Origin: Pirellulales bacterium
GTDB lineage: Bacteria; Planctomycetota; Planctomycetia; Pirellulales; JAEUIK01
DNA length: 59,525 nucleotides
Assembly (NCBI GenBank): GCA_019745975.1
Contig: JAIESQ010000037.1
Coordinates: forward strand, 1 to 59,525
Reading direction: 5' to 3'
Position 1 is the stretch's first letter; each line of letters starts with the position of its first letter. The position numbers and the translations under genes were made by a program. Of this stretch, positions 9,301 to 19,100 are shown piece by piece. The notes under the pieces are model-generated. The model was not told the origin of the DNA, searched no databases, and saw only the letters and a program-made list of their open reading frames with translations.

Positions 9301-10734
9301 CTCGGCGTCGACAAAGCGATTCAGGTTCCAGAGGTTCCACCCCAGGTCGTTGAGGCTCACTGCCACTTCGGCATGTTTCTGCCCATAAACCTTTTCGAAC
9401 AGCGGCAGCGCCCGTTCGTAGTAAGGCTGCGCGTCCTCGTACTGACTGAGGTAGTAGTACGCATCGGCGAGTTTGCGGCAGCTCGTGGCCAGATTGCTCG
9501 TTTGGTCGCCGCCGGCCGCGTCAAAGGCTTCGAGGGCACGCTTGTAAAGGCCCAGTGATTCCTGGTGTTTCTTGTCGAAGTAATACGCATCGCCGAGTTT
9601 CTGCAGCGCCAGCGCTGTGTCGACGTCGGCCAGGCCATTCTGCTCCTCGCGGATTGTCGCACAACGCTGCAGGACCGGTTGCGCATCGGCATATCTCTCC
9701 AGCATGGAGAGTGTGTAGCCTAGGTCCCACAGGCTCTGCGCGACTTCCAGGTGTTCGGCGCCGTAGTAGCTCTCGCAGCGCGTGAGCACTTGCTCGTAGA
9801 TTGGCACCGCATCGGCATACTTCGATTGATAGTAAATGGCGTCGCCGTACTTGCGCAGCGCGTAGATGGTCAGCGGATCATCGGAGCCCAATTGGTCCGT
9901 CCGCACGGCGGCCACGCGCTTGAACAGCGGTTCGGCATCGGCATAGCGCTTCTGGTAGTGCAGGTTCAAGGCCAGTTGATAGACGGCCGCGGCCGTGACC
10001 AGCGAATCGTCGCCGTGCAGCTTCTCGCAGATCTGGACCGACCGCTCGAAGAGCGGCTGGGCTTGCTCGTATTTGTTCTCCCAGTAATAGGTCTCGGCCA
10101 GCACACTCACCGATTGCTGCACTTCGCTCGACTCCGCGCCAAGCTGGCTCTCGCGAATCCGCAAGGCACGACGCAAGGCCGTCGCCGCCTCGCCATACTT
10201 GCCCGCTTTCATGCAACTCAACCCGTATTCGTGCAGACTGAGCGCCAGGTCGATGTGATTGGCGCCAAGATGCTTTTCGCGAATTTGCACCGCACGCTGG
10301 TAGAGCGGAACCGTCTCCGCGAAGCGCTCGGGCTTGTTCTGCAGCGCCTGGTTGTAGATGGTGTCTGCCAAGGCGTGCAGCGGCCCGACCACGCCCATGT
10401 TCAACCTCCCGAGCCCCTTCTCCTTGAGCGCGACGGCGCGACGAAAGATGGCTTCGGTCCGCTCGTATTGCTTGACGGCGAAATAGGCCCAGCCGACTTC
10501 CATGTACACGTCGGCCAGCTCCGCTGGCTTGTTGCTCATCACCTGATCGCCCAGCGTGAGCACACGGCCGCCGAGCTGCGCTTTCTGTTGCGGGTCGGTC
10601 GCCTCCTGAAACCGCTTGTAAAACGCTTGCAGGTCGCTGGCAGGGTCCGCCGACGCGTAACCGGCGGTCGCCATTAACATTGCCGATCCAACCGACAGCC
10701 GCGCGAGCGCGCGATACCAAGTCGAACCGTTCAT
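6322..10734 (-). CDS. Giant exported TPR-CHAT protease
   Basis: This 1470-residue protein has a leader (LSVGSAMLMATAGYASA), a long run of about twenty kinesin-light-chain-type TPR repeats of roughly 42 residues (to about residue 950), a charged coiled-coil stretch rich in A/E/K/R (about 990-1080), and a C-terminal CHAT domain. CHAT is a caspase-clan peptidase; both catalytic residues are present: H1323 in HLACHG and C1376 in LSACQT, followed by AGARRVVASNWVVDD. TPR arrays usually bind partner proteins and regulate the protease. Unlike the cytoplasmic TPR-CHAT partner of type III-E CRISPR, this one seems exported and no CRISPR is nearby. The start at 10734 exposes the leader; 10803 is an alternative. 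Confidence 0.93.
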   Translation of the reverse strand: MNGSTWYRALARLSVGSAMLMATAGYASADPASDLQAFYKRFQEATDPQQKAQLGGRVLTLGDQVMSNKPAELADVYMEVGWAYFAVKQYERTEAIFRRAVALKEKGLGRLNMGVVGPLHALADTIYNQALQNKPERFAETVPLYQRAVQIREKHLGANHIDLALSLHEYGLSCMKAGKYGEAATALRRALRIRESQLGAESSEVQQSVSVLAETYYWENKYEQAQPLFERSVQICEKLHGDDSLVTAAAVYQLALNLHYQKRYADAEPLFKRVAAVRTDQLGSDDPLTIYALRKYGDAIYYQSKYADAVPIYEQVLTRCESYYGAEHLEVAQSLWDLGYTLSMLERYADAQPVLQRCATIREEQNGLADVDTALALQKLGDAYYFDKKHQESLGLYKRALEAFDAAGGDQTSNLATSCRKLADAYYYLSQYEDAQPYYERALPLFEKVYGQKHAEVAVSLNDLGWNLWNLNRFVDAEPILRRCVALREELLGPDDAELSRSLVKLADVLFAQRRHVEAQPLYERACAIREKAMGDNAEVAFPFMSLGDNLYQLRRYAEAEKAYTHGLEIRRKQLEPTNSLIAQSLQSLASVDIELRRFDAAEQRLKEALEIQERAFGADHANVAACLDGLTRIRLGQGRYAEAESLAARALSIQERAQPLDESDLAYAQCRLGAVYNSQGRYVEAEELYRSALAIRERLYVPDDPLIGESMALVGELLREQNRLAEAEPLFRRALEIQMVMPGPDTLDVAWTRYGLAVLLASSQRTAEAEPLFGQALAALQKAWGDDHISIAECLSAIADMRAAQDRLPEAEALYRQVLAMGEKLLGPEHPDVALALYDLASVLHRTARHAEAMPLLDRAIDIQSRAGVSLHERFLSFNLRANVAWQLNKRDDALADLKTAMRLAEELRGYSSGAEQERAQFFGGFVGAFERMVAWQAELGNIPEALAAIERSRARSLLDEMGMQSTDLEAGRPLVERQQLAEAEGRINARIAELETAIKKLLADQSIAAEAKLERRKPLEKDLAEARDELYKHYRQARASNATYKLVLDKYIASNEPPRLGELQRRLVRDDGLLLLYLLGQEGGFVLAIDGQQARLEALSVDHRAAVALGIDAGPLTAPRLQKALMNADRSGVLQLLEKQHLDPQLPAKLAALWNALVPEAERARLTSGKLKRLLVVPDGPLAFLPFETLVVKQGAQPGYLLDMGPAISYGPSAKVLYLLAARPPHALPAGREQVLTVGDPSYATADGAVQVASNGPSQSRYSMLGMHLPRLPYSAIESQWVLDVFAKQELGAVRLVGGEATEAHVRAQISDRRLLHLACHGLTDQSHGNFYGALALSPNATATVDPANDGFLTLAEIYSLNLRSCELTILSACQTNYGPEQQGEGIWALSRGFLVAGARRVVASNWVVDDEAAASLVSLFCSGVAKAEHEKQSVDYAGSLHEAKRRIRGQDKWSSPYYWGTFVLVGP

Positions 10735-10940
10735 GCGTCGTGGTCTCCCCAAGCGACGGTTTCGTCGGCCTTCCCTGAATCCGGTACTGGCTTCCCTGTT
10801 CATCGCCTTGCTGCCGAGAAACTCCGGCTGCTCATCGAAAGGCCGCTAGCCATGGCGTTCGTCATGCAGCTTCCCACGATTCTAGCTGCTGCCGTGCCGA
10901 ATTCGGCAGTCGATCACAGGCCTCGCTAAAGCCGCACCCT

Positions 10941-12617
10941 TCACGGCTTCAAGTACATGGGCCCCGTGCACTGGTTGATCAGGAAGCAGTTCTGCGGCAC
11001 AACCGGCTTATGGCCGTGCTCCGACCGCCAGCGGTTGAGGGCTTCGAAATACGACGGAAACGCCTCGCGGCAGTAGTCGTAGGCATCCTCGAGCTTTACC
11101 GGGCCTGGAGTCTCGCGCAGGCACTTGAGCACGTACCCCGTGAGTACACCGTTCTTGGTGCCATCGGACAAGGGAGCCGCCGACTCGCGCACCAGGCAGG
11201 CCGCCAGCATTGCTTGCTCGGGCTGGCCGATGTCTTTGAGCCGCACCAGTTCGCCTTCGAGGAAATCAAACTTCAGCTCGCGCGGCGTCGGCCCGGCCAG
11301 CCCTTTCTCCTGATTCGCGAAACCCGCCGAATGGCATGTATCGAGAATCACAATCACGTGCCGACCCGACAGTCGTTGCAGCCAGCGGGCGAACAAATCG
11401 TCGGAGATGCCCGTGTAGCGCACCAGCGCGTCGTTCTGGACCGCCGGGTTGTCGCCGGCCCGGACGGCTACCTGCGCCAGTTCCTTGAGGCGCGGCTCGA
11501 GCTCGGGCGGAAGCTGTCCGTCCTTCTGCATCTGAATTAATTGGGCAATCGTGAGAAAATCGACCGAATCGTGCGGGATGAGCACTTCGTCCTTGCCATC
11601 CTGCTCGTCGCCGTTGTCGTCCTGAATTTGTCCCGCGTGGCTGGCGAAGCTGATGATCACGGTGTCGCCCGGCCGCGACACCGACGGCAGCCAGCGCGTG
11701 ATCAGTCGCTCCATGTTGGCCTTGGTGGCGTCGGCATTCAGGGCCACGACGGCGTCGTTCAATTGGCCGATCTCGCCCAGCGTGTTCCGCAAGTCCTGGG
11801 CATCGTTGTCGCAATATAACAGATCGAGGTGTCCGTCGCCATCACGATCCTTCTCCTCGACCAGCATCCGATAGCCGGCCATGTGTTCGGCGTTGAACTG
11901 GTGGGCGGCGACACCGAAGAACACGCCGATGCGGCGCGTGCCCTGCGGTAGCGGAGCGTCGCTGGCTGCGTGCGTGCGCAGCTCGACATCAGTCTCGGCC
12001 CAATCATTCGGGTTGACGCTCGTCAGCTCACCGACCGTCGACTTGAAGATCCCCTTCGAAACGGGATTAAAGCGCTCGCTGCGCAGGCTGGCCGCCGACA
12101 GCCCTTTCAATTGCTGCCGGCAGGCGATCACCTTGACGACTTCCTTGCCGAACGGTGGCCCGATCTCCCAGCGGAAGAAGTCGTCGCGCCCGGGAACCTG
12201 AATCTCTTGCTTGCCCGCGATGCGATTGTCCTTCTGGCTTTCGTTGGGAAAGATCTGATAGACCTTGCCATCGGCCTGCTGATAGAGCACGTACAAGAAG
12301 GCATCCACCTCGCAGCAGACTTTGATCGCCAGGTTGTCGTCCTCGCGGTAGTCGCGCACCTCGCGGTTCAAACTTGCCCGCACGAAAAAGCTCGGCTGAG
12401 CGTTGGTCACCGCGTTGTCGATCGTGCTGTCGCCGCCTGGCTGCGCGGTGCTACCAGGCTGCGATGCGCTGCCAGCCTGGGTGGCACCGCCAGCCGGCGC
12501 GTCACCATCGGGACGCTGTTGGCCCAACACGGTCGAGAAGCCCACTAAGAATGCAAGCAGAATCGCCGCTCCGACAGTCGCGACGTGTGGGGATGGCAAG
12601 CGCTGGCGAACGAACAT
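10941..12617 (-). CDS. DUF4384-caspase protein, copy A
   Basis: This 558-residue protein has a hydrophobic N-terminal segment (VGAAILLAFLVGFSTVLG), a linker rich in G/A/Q/P, a DUF4384-like domain (IKVCCEVDAFLYVLYQQADG) and a caspase-like domain. Putative catalytic residues are H327 in SFASHAGQ and C428 in VILDTCHSAGF. The metacaspase-like stretch DEVLIPHD is also present. It is a tandem paralogue of the gene 51 bases upstream. The N-terminal domain is almost identical between the copies, whereas this copy has changes around the active site: HAG instead of HGG, and LAACLVRESA where the sister has LAACTADESA. It may therefore have altered specificity or be a regulator. Export is inferred from the N-terminus. 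Confidence 0.88.
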   Translation of the reverse strand: MFVRQRLPSPHVATVGAAILLAFLVGFSTVLGQQRPDGDAPAGGATQAGSASQPGSTAQPGGDSTIDNAVTNAQPSFFVRASLNREVRDYREDDNLAIKVCCEVDAFLYVLYQQADGKVYQIFPNESQKDNRIAGKQEIQVPGRDDFFRWEIGPPFGKEVVKVIACRQQLKGLSAASLRSERFNPVSKGIFKSTVGELTSVNPNDWAETDVELRTHAASDAPLPQGTRRIGVFFGVAAHQFNAEHMAGYRMLVEEKDRDGDGHLDLLYCDNDAQDLRNTLGEIGQLNDAVVALNADATKANMERLITRWLPSVSRPGDTVIISFASHAGQIQDDNGDEQDGKDEVLIPHDSVDFLTIAQLIQMQKDGQLPPELEPRLKELAQVAVRAGDNPAVQNDALVRYTGISDDLFARWLQRLSGRHVIVILDTCHSAGFANQEKGLAGPTPRELKFDFLEGELVRLKDIGQPEQAMLAACLVRESAAPLSDGTKNGVLTGYVLKCLRETPGPVKLEDAYDYCREAFPSYFEALNRWRSEHGHKPVVPQNCFLINQCTGPMYLKP

Positions 12618-12668
12618 GGCGAACTCGCTTCGGCGGGGGAGGCAGCACGCAGGTCGCGCTCCAAGCCG

Positions 12669-14501
12669 CTACGGCTTTAAGTACAACGGACGCGTGCAGT
12701 TGCTGATCAGGTAACTGTGATGCGGCGTGGCCGGCTGATAACCCTGCTCGGCGCGCCATTTGTTGAGCTCTTCGAAATACTCGGGTAAGTGCTCCTGACA
12801 GTACTCCTGGGCATCTTCGACGCGGATCGGCCCGGAAATTTCCCGCAAACACTTGAGGACGTAACCGGTCAGCACGCTGTTCTTCGTGCCGTCGGCCAGT
12901 TCCAGCGCCGACTCATCGGCCGTGCAAGCGGCCAGCATGGCATGTTCAGGTTGGCCGATATCCTTGAGCCGGACCAGTTCGCCGTCGAGAAAATCGAAGT
13001 TCGGCTGCCGCGGGGCCGACTTGCCGGCTCCCTTTTCCTGATTGGCGAATCCGCCCGAGTGGCAGGCATCGAGAATCACGATCACTTGCCGGCCCGAAAG
13101 CCGCTGCAACCAGCGGCCGAACAAGTCGTCGGATACGCCGGTATAACGCACCAAGGCTTCATTCTGCGCGCTGGGGCGGTCGCCGGCTGCCAGCGCCACG
13201 TCGGTCAGCTCCTGCACACGCGACTCGAGTTCAGGCTTGAGCTGCCCCTGCTTCTTCAGCTCGAGCAACTGCATGAGCGTGAGCAAATCGATCGTGTCGT
13301 AGGGGATCAGCACTTCGTCCTGATTGTCGCGCTCGTCGTTGTTGTCGTCGGAAATCTGGCCGCCGTGCGCCGAAAAAAAGATGACCACGGTGTCACCGGG
13401 CCGAGTAATCGACGGCAACCATTTGGTGATCAACCGCTCCATATTCTTCTTGGTGACTTTCTCGTCGGTGCAAACCTCGACGTCGCTCAGCCGGCCGATT
13501 TCTTTGAGCGTGGCTCCCAGATCGATTGCGTCGAAGTGACTGTACGTGAGATTCAAGTGCCCGTCGCCCGTGCGGTCCTCTTCTTTGATCAGCAGCTTGT
13601 AGCCAGCCATGTGCTCTTCGTTGAACTCGTAGTTCGAGATGCCGAAGAACACGCCAACGCGCCGGGCGTTTTCATCGATGGGAGCGTCCCCCGCGCCGTG
13701 TGTGCGCAGCTCGAGGTCGGTCTCGGCCCAGTCGGCCGGATTCGCGCCGGCCAACTCGGCGATTGTACTCTTGACCGTCCCCTTCGAGACGACGTTAAAT
13801 CGCTCGCGCTGCAGTTCCTTGCCCGAGAGCCCTTTGACCGGCTGCCGGCAGGCGATCACCTTGACGACTTCCTTGCCGAACGGCGGGCCAATCTCCCAGC
13901 GAAAGAAATCGTTCACCCCCGGCACCTGGATTTCCTGCTTGGCGGCGATGCGATTGTCCTTCTGGCTCTCGTTCGGAAAGATCTGGTAGACCTTACCATC
14001 GGCCTGCTGATACAGGACATACAAGTACGCGTCGACTTCGCAGCAGACTTTGATTGCCAGAGTATCCCCTTCGCGATAGTCGCGCACTTCGCGGTTTAGG
14101 CTCGCCCTCACGAAAAAGGCCGGCTGCTGGTTGGTCACCGCGTTGTCGATCGTGCCTTCCCCCTCGGGCGTGCTGGCCTGGGTCGTCGCAGTGCCGCCCG
14201 GTGAGTCGGCAGTCGGGGTCTCTGTGGCGGGTGCGTCAGTCTGCGGGGGCGCGCTGGTCGCCGCAGGCTCGTCGGTATCGACTGCCGGCGCGGCGACACC
14301 AGCTTGATTGTCGTCGGCATTGCCCCCGGGCGCGCCTTCGTTCGAGGTGTCGTCCGATGATTCGTCGGCTGCGGCCGTTGGTTGTCCTTCGCCGGATGCT
14401 TCGTCGGCCGAGCTGACCGACAACAACACCAGGCAACAAATTCCCAGCAATGCGCCGCTGGCCATTGTCCGGCCGCCGCGGAGAAGCGTTTGGAGAGTCA
14501 T
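12669..14501 (-). CDS. DUF4384-caspase protein, copy B
   Basis: This 610-residue paralogue of copy A has a leader (GALLGICCLVLLSVSSA), a low-complexity linker rich in A/T/D/E/P (about residues 35-115), a DUF4384-like domain and a caspase-like domain. Catalytic H379 lies in VIFFSAHGGQ and C480 in VILDACHSGGF. DEVLIPYD and LAACTADESA, typical of metacaspase-like substrate pockets, are conserved. AAGGA seven bases before the ATG supports the start. The spacing of 51 bases to copy A suggests co-transcription. DUF4384 is often found with caspase and TPR proteins in bacteria, but its role is unknown. Confidence 0.9.
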   Translation of the reverse strand: MTLQTLLRGGRTMASGALLGICCLVLLSVSSADEASGEGQPTAAADESSDDTSNEGAPGGNADDNQAGVAAPAVDTDEPAATSAPPQTDAPATETPTADSPGGTATTQASTPEGEGTIDNAVTNQQPAFFVRASLNREVRDYREGDTLAIKVCCEVDAYLYVLYQQADGKVYQIFPNESQKDNRIAAKQEIQVPGVNDFFRWEIGPPFGKEVVKVIACRQPVKGLSGKELQRERFNVVSKGTVKSTIAELAGANPADWAETDLELRTHGAGDAPIDENARRVGVFFGISNYEFNEEHMAGYKLLIKEEDRTGDGHLNLTYSHFDAIDLGATLKEIGRLSDVEVCTDEKVTKKNMERLITKWLPSITRPGDTVVIFFSAHGGQISDDNNDERDNQDEVLIPYDTIDLLTLMQLLELKKQGQLKPELESRVQELTDVALAAGDRPSAQNEALVRYTGVSDDLFGRWLQRLSGRQVIVILDACHSGGFANQEKGAGKSAPRQPNFDFLDGELVRLKDIGQPEHAMLAACTADESALELADGTKNSVLTGYVLKCLREISGPIRVEDAQEYCQEHLPEYFEELNKWRAEQGYQPATPHHSYLISNCTRPLYLKP

Positions 14502-14885
14502 GACGGAATCCTTGAAATCGTCGGCGCTCCGACCGCTTGCGGCCCGCGCCCGACAGAAGGAATGCTGATCTCTGGTTTCGCCAGGTGAGTCGTGCCCCTG
14601 GGGCGTGCAGGTTTACCTCAAGATACGCCAGCCTCGCCGGTCCGGTCCACGAAAGTCGCGGCTGGCCCGGCCTGCGGGCAATTCACCTCACATGCATCGA
14701 TTCGTCGGCCGCACCCGTTTGCGCTGGGCCGCTTCGACGGAAGCAGATACGCCGCGAGGCGCTGGCTTATTACAAGAATGGGTCGAAATTGGGCTGCCGC
14801 GCAGGCGGCCGACAGCCGATCGGCCGTGCTTTCAGGCAGTCCGCGATTCGGCTGGAACCGACGTAAGCGATTATGTCGCTGTCTT
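14502..14885. other. Intergenic stretch upstream of the caspase gene pair
   Basis: There are 384 bases between the phosphodiesterase stop and the copy B start, both on the minus strand. No frame with protein-like composition, no strong hairpin and no repeat is visible. It presumably carries the promoter for the caspase pair, but no clear -35/-10 boxes could be picked in this high-GC sequence. Confidence 0.4.
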
Positions 14886-15893
14886 TTAGCGATCTCGACC
14901 CGCCGCCTCGACATACGCCTTCCAGTGGGCGGCGGCCACATCGTACGCGTCGGTGGCGATCATTTGCACGCGCGCTGCCAGACACAGGTCCCAAAAATGG
15001 GTGTCCCATCCAGGGCTTAATGCTTCACCGATCAGCTTCGCGTCGGGCCTTGCGTCGTTGGCTGCTGCCGCTGGCTGGTCGCTTCGCCTCGCGGGATTGA
15101 TCGTGTAAATCCGCAGCCGGTATCCGCCGTCGCGCGCCTTCGTCGAAACCGTTTGTAGCCGCGATAGCGACACGTGATCGTTGCCAGTCGCGCCGGCGGC
15201 ATCCATGAAGTTCGATTTCTCTAGCGTGACGAACCGCACGAACCCAGCCGGCTTGTCCGGGACATAATGACTCGCGTCCGCCCGCCAACTGCCAGGGCAG
15301 CCCGTGTCATCGGAGAACGCCAGGTAGTCGGAGCCGGCCTCGGTCTGCTCCTTGAACAAGCGGTGCGCGGCGCCGTCGCCGGTTAAGCAAACCGTAATCT
15401 TACGGGGTCGAAACTCGGTTCCGGACCCCTTCGTCAATGTCGAGAGCAGTGCCCGTTGGGGTTCGAGGATCTTCCGCAGCGCGGCTACTAGTTCCGGGCT
15501 CGACGACTTGAAATCGATGATCAGCGTGTAGCCGTCGTCGGGCGCGGCGCCCCATTTCGTCCACAGCGGCTCGAGCAACTTGCCTAGCTCGGGTTCTTGC
15601 CCCGTCGGCTTGGCATCGTGCGTGGCGACAGCCGCCTGCCGCGCCGGGTCGTAGGTCACGTCGACTTCCAAATGCTTCAGTCCCGAGGCCAGCGCCTTGT
15701 CAAAGCGGTCCTTGCCATAGAAACGCCACGGATAGGCGTTGTGCGCTGCGAAGGGGTTATCTTCAAGCCGAGGCACGGGTTCGGCGGCGCGGCCATCAGT
15801 CAGCCCCAGCAGCAACCAGGCTGCCACGAGTGCCATCGACAATTCCAACATCCGGAGCTGACGCGGCCAGGTTGGGTTGCTGGCATTGAGCAT
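14886..15893 (-). CDS. PI-PLC/GDPD-like phosphodiesterase, exported
   Basis: This 335-residue protein has a leader (SMALVAAWLLLGLTDGRAA) followed by features of the PLC-like TIM-barrel phosphodiesterase superfamily: AAHNAYPW (first His), HLEVDVTYD (acidic metal ligands) and VATHD (second His). It resembles the AIM6-like branch more than classical glycerophosphodiesterases. Such enzymes cleave phosphodiester head groups of lipids with a calcium or other metal ion; the substrate here is unknown. The start at 15893 is preceded by GGTGGAG at ten bases; ATGs further upstream would displace the leader. It is divergent from the pseudo-CHAT gene. Confidence 0.75.
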   Translation of the reverse strand: MLNASNPTWPRQLRMLELSMALVAAWLLLGLTDGRAAEPVPRLEDNPFAAHNAYPWRFYGKDRFDKALASGLKHLEVDVTYDPARQAAVATHDAKPTGQEPELGKLLEPLWTKWGAAPDDGYTLIIDFKSSSPELVAALRKILEPQRALLSTLTKGSGTEFRPRKITVCLTGDGAAHRLFKEQTEAGSDYLAFSDDTGCPGSWRADASHYVPDKPAGFVRFVTLEKSNFMDAAGATGNDHVSLSRLQTVSTKARDGGYRLRIYTINPARRSDQPAAAANDARPDAKLIGEALSPGWDTHFWDLCLAARVQMIATDAYDVAAAHWKAYVEAAGRDR

Positions 15894-16195
15894 CGTTGTA
15901 TCGCTCCACCGGTCGTCGTGCTGGCATCGGAACCTCGCCATTCTTGCCCATCGCGATGCAAGGCGGAATATGGCTAGCCCAGGCGAGCTTCCGGCGGCCA
16001 GGGAAACGCTCGCCAAACGTCGTTTTCGGGGCGTCTGGCCCGTTGCCTAGCGGGATTTTCTTTACCCGCATGCGCGCCGCGGGTTATTCTGGGCGATGAA
16101 CGAATCTCGGCCTGCGCGCATCAAAGTGCGACCGGACCGAGAGGCGATCGACTGGCGGAAACAAATCCCGCAGCACCTGCACGAGACGACGCGCC
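15894..16195. promoter_or_regulatory. Divergent intergenic region between the phosphodiesterase and pseudo-CHAT genes
   Basis: About 300 bases separate two divergently oriented genes, so both promoters should lie here. No operator-like inverted repeat or clear promoter boxes could be identified by eye. Confidence 0.3.
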
Positions 16196-19100
16196 ATGTT
16201 CCTACCCATCGCGGCGCAGGCGAACTGGCCGGCAACCGCGCGGTCGGCTCGCGCCGGACAGTTCCTGTCGGTACTCCTCTTATTGTGCATCGCCACCTCG
16301 GCCAGGGCCCAGATCAACCCGGTCGACCTCGGCGAGCTTTTTGGACCGATGGCCGGCCCGGTGCTGTCGGCCGGCATGGGGAGCTCGACGCAAACCTATC
16401 CGCACCTGTCTTACTACGACTGGTTCGCGACGTACTACGACGGCGATCATCGCGAGGCCTACGATGGCTTCCGCAACGAAGCCAAGCACGGCCGCAAAGT
16501 CCCCCAAGTCTGGATCGACGCCATCTGCGGCCACACGATGGCAGGGCAAGTATGCGAGCAGTTGGGCCTGCTCTCCGAAGCGCTCGAACATTACAACGCC
16601 GCCCTTCAGTTAGCGCTCTCGTACTCCGGCTGGCGCGACCGGATCACCTTTCCCGATCAGCTAGGGATGGTGACACAGGCTGGCGATCTGATGCTTCCGT
16701 GGGGTCCGGGCCGGCGGCCGCTGGAAGTCGCTCGCCTGCCGTTGTCAATGCCGTTCTTCGAGGGGACGCTCGACAACGAGAAGATCGTGCAGCAGGGGGG
16801 TGTGATCACGCCGCCGAAATACGTGCAAGTCACCGTCCAGGAGATCGTGCGCTGCACCGTGCTGGCGTTGCGCAAACGGCGCGAGCTGTTGGGCCCGCTC
16901 TCACAGCAGGATCCGCTGTCGAAGCGCGTGCTGGCAACCTTCAATCGCGTGCCGGCGCAGCACTGGGCGCAGTTGTTCGGCGATATCGAGCTGGCGATGG
17001 CCTATCGCGGCATGAACCGCGATCCACAGGCCAAGACGCTGCTCGAGCGTGCCGCGCTCGTCGAGGGTCGGATCGAGCATTCGCTCACCGGCTTCTGCTT
17101 GCTGGAACTGGGGCGCATGGCCTACGAGGCAGGCGACTACGCCGGCGCCGAGCAGCAGTTTCTCGAAGCTTCGCTGGCGGCTGGCCATCACAACGACTAC
17201 GACACCGTCGAAGAAGCACTCCGCTGGGGCCTGGCCGCGCATCAGTTGCAACGCCCCGACACAATCTATGAGCCGCTCGAGCCCGCCTTGGCCTGGGCCC
17301 AGCACAAGAAGTGCCGGCGGCTGGCCGTCTCGATCACGTTGCTCTTGGCCGAGAACCACGCGCTGGTGCGCCACGATCGCGAGGCCGCCGTGGGGCTCGA
17401 AGCGGCCAAGGCCCTGATGGGGCGCAAAGACCTTCGCCAGTCCCCCGTGGGCACGCGCTACGACTGGCTCAGCGCCTGGCTCAAGTTCCGCCAAGGCGAC
17501 ACGGCCGGTGCCGAGCAATCGCTCGCGCAAGTCCGCAACTTCCAACAGCGCGGCTCGCATTGGCTGTTCACGATCAACCTGGCTGATGGCCTGGCCAGCG
17601 CCGGTCAACTGCACGCACGCGTAACGCTTGAGCTGTATCAGGAGCTGCTTCGCGAGCCGACCGCCGCCGACTGGGCTCGCGATCCGGTCGAGGCGCTCGC
17701 CGTTTCGTGCATTCCACACTTGCCGGCCTACGAGCATTGGTACCAGGCGGCGCTCGTGCGTGGCCGCGAAGACGACAACGTCGCCAGCGCCGCGATCGCG
17801 GAGCACGCCCGCCGGCATCGCTACTTCACGGTGCAGCCGGTCGGCGGCCGGACCCTCGGCCTCCGCTGGCTGCTCGAATCGCCTGAGGCGCGCCTCACTC
17901 CCGAACAGCGTCTCGAGCGCCAGACGATTCTGGCCCGCTATCCCGATTATGCCGAACTGTCGCAGCAGGCTGCCGGCATGCGACAATCGCTCGAGCGCCA
18001 GCCGCTCGTGCTCGACGACGCCGTCGCGCGCATCGCCCTGGCCGAGCGCTTGCGCGAGCTGGCCGCCGCATCCAGCCAGCAAGAAAACCTACTCGGCGAG
18101 ATCGCACTGCGTCGCGAGCCGTCGAGCCGGGTCTTCCCGCCGCTGGCCGCGCCCGTCGATGTGCAGAAGTCGCTCGCCGATCGCCAGGCGGTTCTCTCCT
18201 TCTTTGAAGCGTCGGGCGTCCTGCACGCCAACTCCATCACCCGCGACGGGCTTGTCACGTGGGAAATCGGCCCCACCTATCGCGTGCGCGCACAGGTCAT
18301 CGAGCTCTTGCAGGCCTTGTGGCAATACGGCCCTAACAAGGTCGTCAACGCCGTTGATCTGGCCGATCGCTCGTATCACGACATCGGGCAGAGGCTCCTC
18401 ACGACGCTGTTGGCCGCCTCGCCCACGAACGCCCCCGCGCAATTCGATCTCGACGAACTGGTGATCGTGCCCGAGGGGCCGCTTTGGTACGTGCCGTTCG
18501 AACTGTTGTCGTTGGGGGGTCCCGGCGTCGGTCGGCGGCCACTGGGCGAGCGGATGCGCATTCGCTATGTGCCGACGATCGGGCTGGCGACGTCTGGCGC
18601 AAGCGCGTCGTCATTGGGCGGGCGTACCGCAGTGCTTGCCGGCAAGCTCTATCCGCGCGATTCGCTCGCCACAGCCGTCGAGATGGCCGACGAGTTCGCC
18701 CGCGCAATCCCCGACGCCATCGCCGTGCGCCAGCGCCCCGACGCGCCAGACGACGCGTTCGGCAGCTTGTTCCGCCGCCTCGTGGTGCTCGACGAACGAG
18801 CGCCCGGCGCGGGCGGGCCGCTCGACTGGTCGCCAATCACCGCCGACGCCGCCAGCCATGCCGAGTCGCTTTTGACCTGGTGCCAGTTGCCCTGGCGCGG
18901 GCCCGAGCAGATCGTGCTCCCCGGCTTTCACACAGCAGCCGAGAATGCGTTGCGCGATCAAGAAGCTGCGCTCGACGGACAGGACCTTTTCCTGGCCAGC
19001 ACGTCGCTCATGGCGGCCGGCGCCCGCACAGTGCTCTTGAGTCGTTGGCGCGTGGCCGGCCAGACCGCCTTCGATCTGGCGCGCGAGTTCAGCCAGGAGT

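Noticed and set aside
6322-10734. Craspase-type (type III-E CRISPR) TPR-CHAT
   Set aside because: No gRAMP-like effector, no cas genes and no repeat-spacer array are in the window, and the protein has an export leader.
12789-14099. 436-codon open frame opposite the second DUF4384-caspase gene
   Set aside because: Antisense to a well-supported gene, with no recognisable motif; a parallel frame opposite copy A has similar shadow composition.
16096-17271. 391-codon frame overlapping the pseudo-CHAT gene on the same strand
   Set aside because: Arg/Ser-rich composition and no leader; the overlapping 1040-codon frame has a leader and a domain match.
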